Shown here: positions 41,125 through 41,714 of the stretch, in pieces
Layout of the letters: each line of letters begins with the position of its first letter
Numbering within the stretch: the stretch's first letter is position 1
Assembly: GCA_016234955.1 (NCBI GenBank)
Contig: JACRNN010000045.1
Location: 1-41,714, forward strand
DNA from: Deltaproteobacteria bacterium
GTDB taxonomy: Bacteria; Desulfobacterota; GWC2-55-46
Length of the DNA: 41,714 nt
Direction: 5' to 3'
Notes under the pieces: model-generated
The model's input: only the letters and a program-made list of their open reading frames with translations
The model's database searches: none
Told to the model about the DNA's origin: nothing
Program-made: the position numbers and the translations under genes

Positions 41125-41412
41125 CGGCGCCTGACGGCATCTCCGTTCGCGCCAAATAATCTGCTTTTAAATCTCCTCCCCCTTGATGGGGGAGGATGGG
41201 TGGGGGTGAAAAGGATATCACCCTCCCCTCAAATCCCCTCCCGTCGAGGGAGGGGAGGTATAAGGAGATACCCCGCGGCTTGCTACGGGGAGTCCTGTAG
41301 GGCGGGTTAGGCGTAAGCCGTAACCCGCCTGGTGTCAGACGACCATTCGGCGGGTGTGACCCGCCCTACGATTGCCGTCAATAAAAGTCAATAAAAAAAA
41401 GAGAGACGCAAC
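41125..41412. other. Gene-free, repeat-rich stretch
   Basis: It holds a GC block with inverted CCTCCCCC/GGGGGAGG (41172-41190) and CCCTCCC/GGGAGGG (41220-41257), similar to 6895-6960; a family A-like core (CCCCGCGGCTTGCTACGGGG, 41270-41291); and the palindromic pair GTAGGGCGGGTTAGGCGTAA ... ACCCGCCCTAC (41298-41370). No gene is visible. Confidence 0.55.
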
Positions 41413-41714
41413 TTGAGCCGAACGGTCAATACCATACTGTTTGTCATCGGCGCCCTGTCTCTTGCCGCCCTTTTTTCGTTGCTCTATCTCCCTTCATCCG
41501 TTATCGCCACAGGCGGGGCGTTCCCGTATACAAAACACGGCGCCACGGTCGGAGGCGAGAACAGGACACAGGACGGCGGGGTCGACAGGTCCGTGACGGG
41601 ACAATGGCCCCCGGTCAACGAGGCCGGGACGTATAAAAAGGGCGAGTGCACCCATTGCCATGAGCCTCATGCGAGCTTCGGGGAGAGCGAGCCGTACCCC
41701 AATGCCTCAAGCTA
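41413..41714 (+). CDS. c-type cytochrome, N-terminal part (runs off the window)
   Basis: From TTG 41413 the frame stays open to the right edge (100 codons). It starts with a signal or anchor segment (TILFVIGALSLAALFSLLYL) and reaches one heme motif, KGECTHCHEPHASFGE (CxxCH). The H-x-x-H spacing after it is typical of multiheme cytochromes with CxxCH-x-PH repeats. The SD is weak (GAGAGAC). The number of hemes and the family cannot be judged from this fragment. Confidence 0.75.
   Translation, partial: MSRTVNTILFVIGALSLAALFSLLYLPSSVIATGGAFPYTKHGATVGGENRTQDGGVDRSVTGQWPPVNEAGTYKKGECTHCHEPHASFGESEPYPNASS

Overview
The window is a GC-rich chromosomal segment of a Gram-negative bacterium. It is rich in sensory genes and uses ATA (Ile) and AGG (Arg) codons freely. 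It carries a lipoprotein-sorting chaperone (LolA), c-type cytochromes with signal peptides, a PEP-CTERM exported protein with a sigma-54-type promoter, a class II (B12-dependent) ribonucleotide reductase locus, a probable selenoprotein, and many PAS/GAF/c-di-GMP proteins. Together these suggest a sediment or subsurface anaerobe or microaerophile of the Desulfobacterota/Nitrospirota kind. This placement is inference; the window holds no rRNA or other decisive marker.

Layout. 1-673: start of a PAS sensor that runs off the left edge. 674-2031: gene-poor scar with two strong terminators, a decayed coding remnant, a 5' half of tRNA-Pro(CGG) and a hairpin repeat. 2032-6736 (minus): chemoreceptor, a receiver protein lacking its phosphorylation site, a NarL-type regulator and an RMD1/DUF155-like membrane-anchored protein. 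7315-7722 (minus): periplasmic rhodanese whose catalytic position is an in-frame TGA followed by a SECIS-like hairpin. 8089-11858 (minus): CheR methyltransferase coupled to a hybrid histidine kinase. 12010-17055 (plus): Na,K-ATPase-like P-type pump fused to a PTS EIIA-like domain, then DsrE-like and TusA-like sulfur carriers and uridine phosphorylase. 17068-22037 (minus): GGDEF-EAL protein, HD-GYP protein and a small PAS protein. 22295-24766 (minus): Rpe and a broken nrdJ. 24897-25439 (plus): TlpA-like thioredoxin lipoprotein.

25644-29428 (minus) is the most unusual part: a Crp/Fnr regulator, a 52-residue double SEC-C mini-protein, a secreted protein made of Asn-Pro-Cys hexapeptide repeats, a monoheme cytochrome c bearing the same repeats at both ends, a pentaheme cytochrome c and a zinc-ribbon mini-protein. 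After it come a wrecked bacterioferritin and a PilZ protein, a PEP-CTERM gene, tRNA-Phe, and a housekeeping run rsmE-prmA-yajQ-lolA-ftsK-dcd (minus). The right end holds a HicBA toxin-antitoxin pair, a LuxR-type regulator divergent from a hemerythrin with palindromes between them, and the start of another cytochrome c.

Two themes recur. First, c-di-GMP and chemosensory signalling: synthesis/breakdown (GGDEF-EAL, HD-GYP) and reception (PilZ, YajQ) lie close together. Second, interspersed repeats: one family with three copies of about 117 bp and several half-copies, plus a MITE-like family with two copies. Three unrelated genes (nrdJ, bacterioferritin, prmA) each lack an internal block of roughly 50-80 codons, which could be real decay or an assembly problem.
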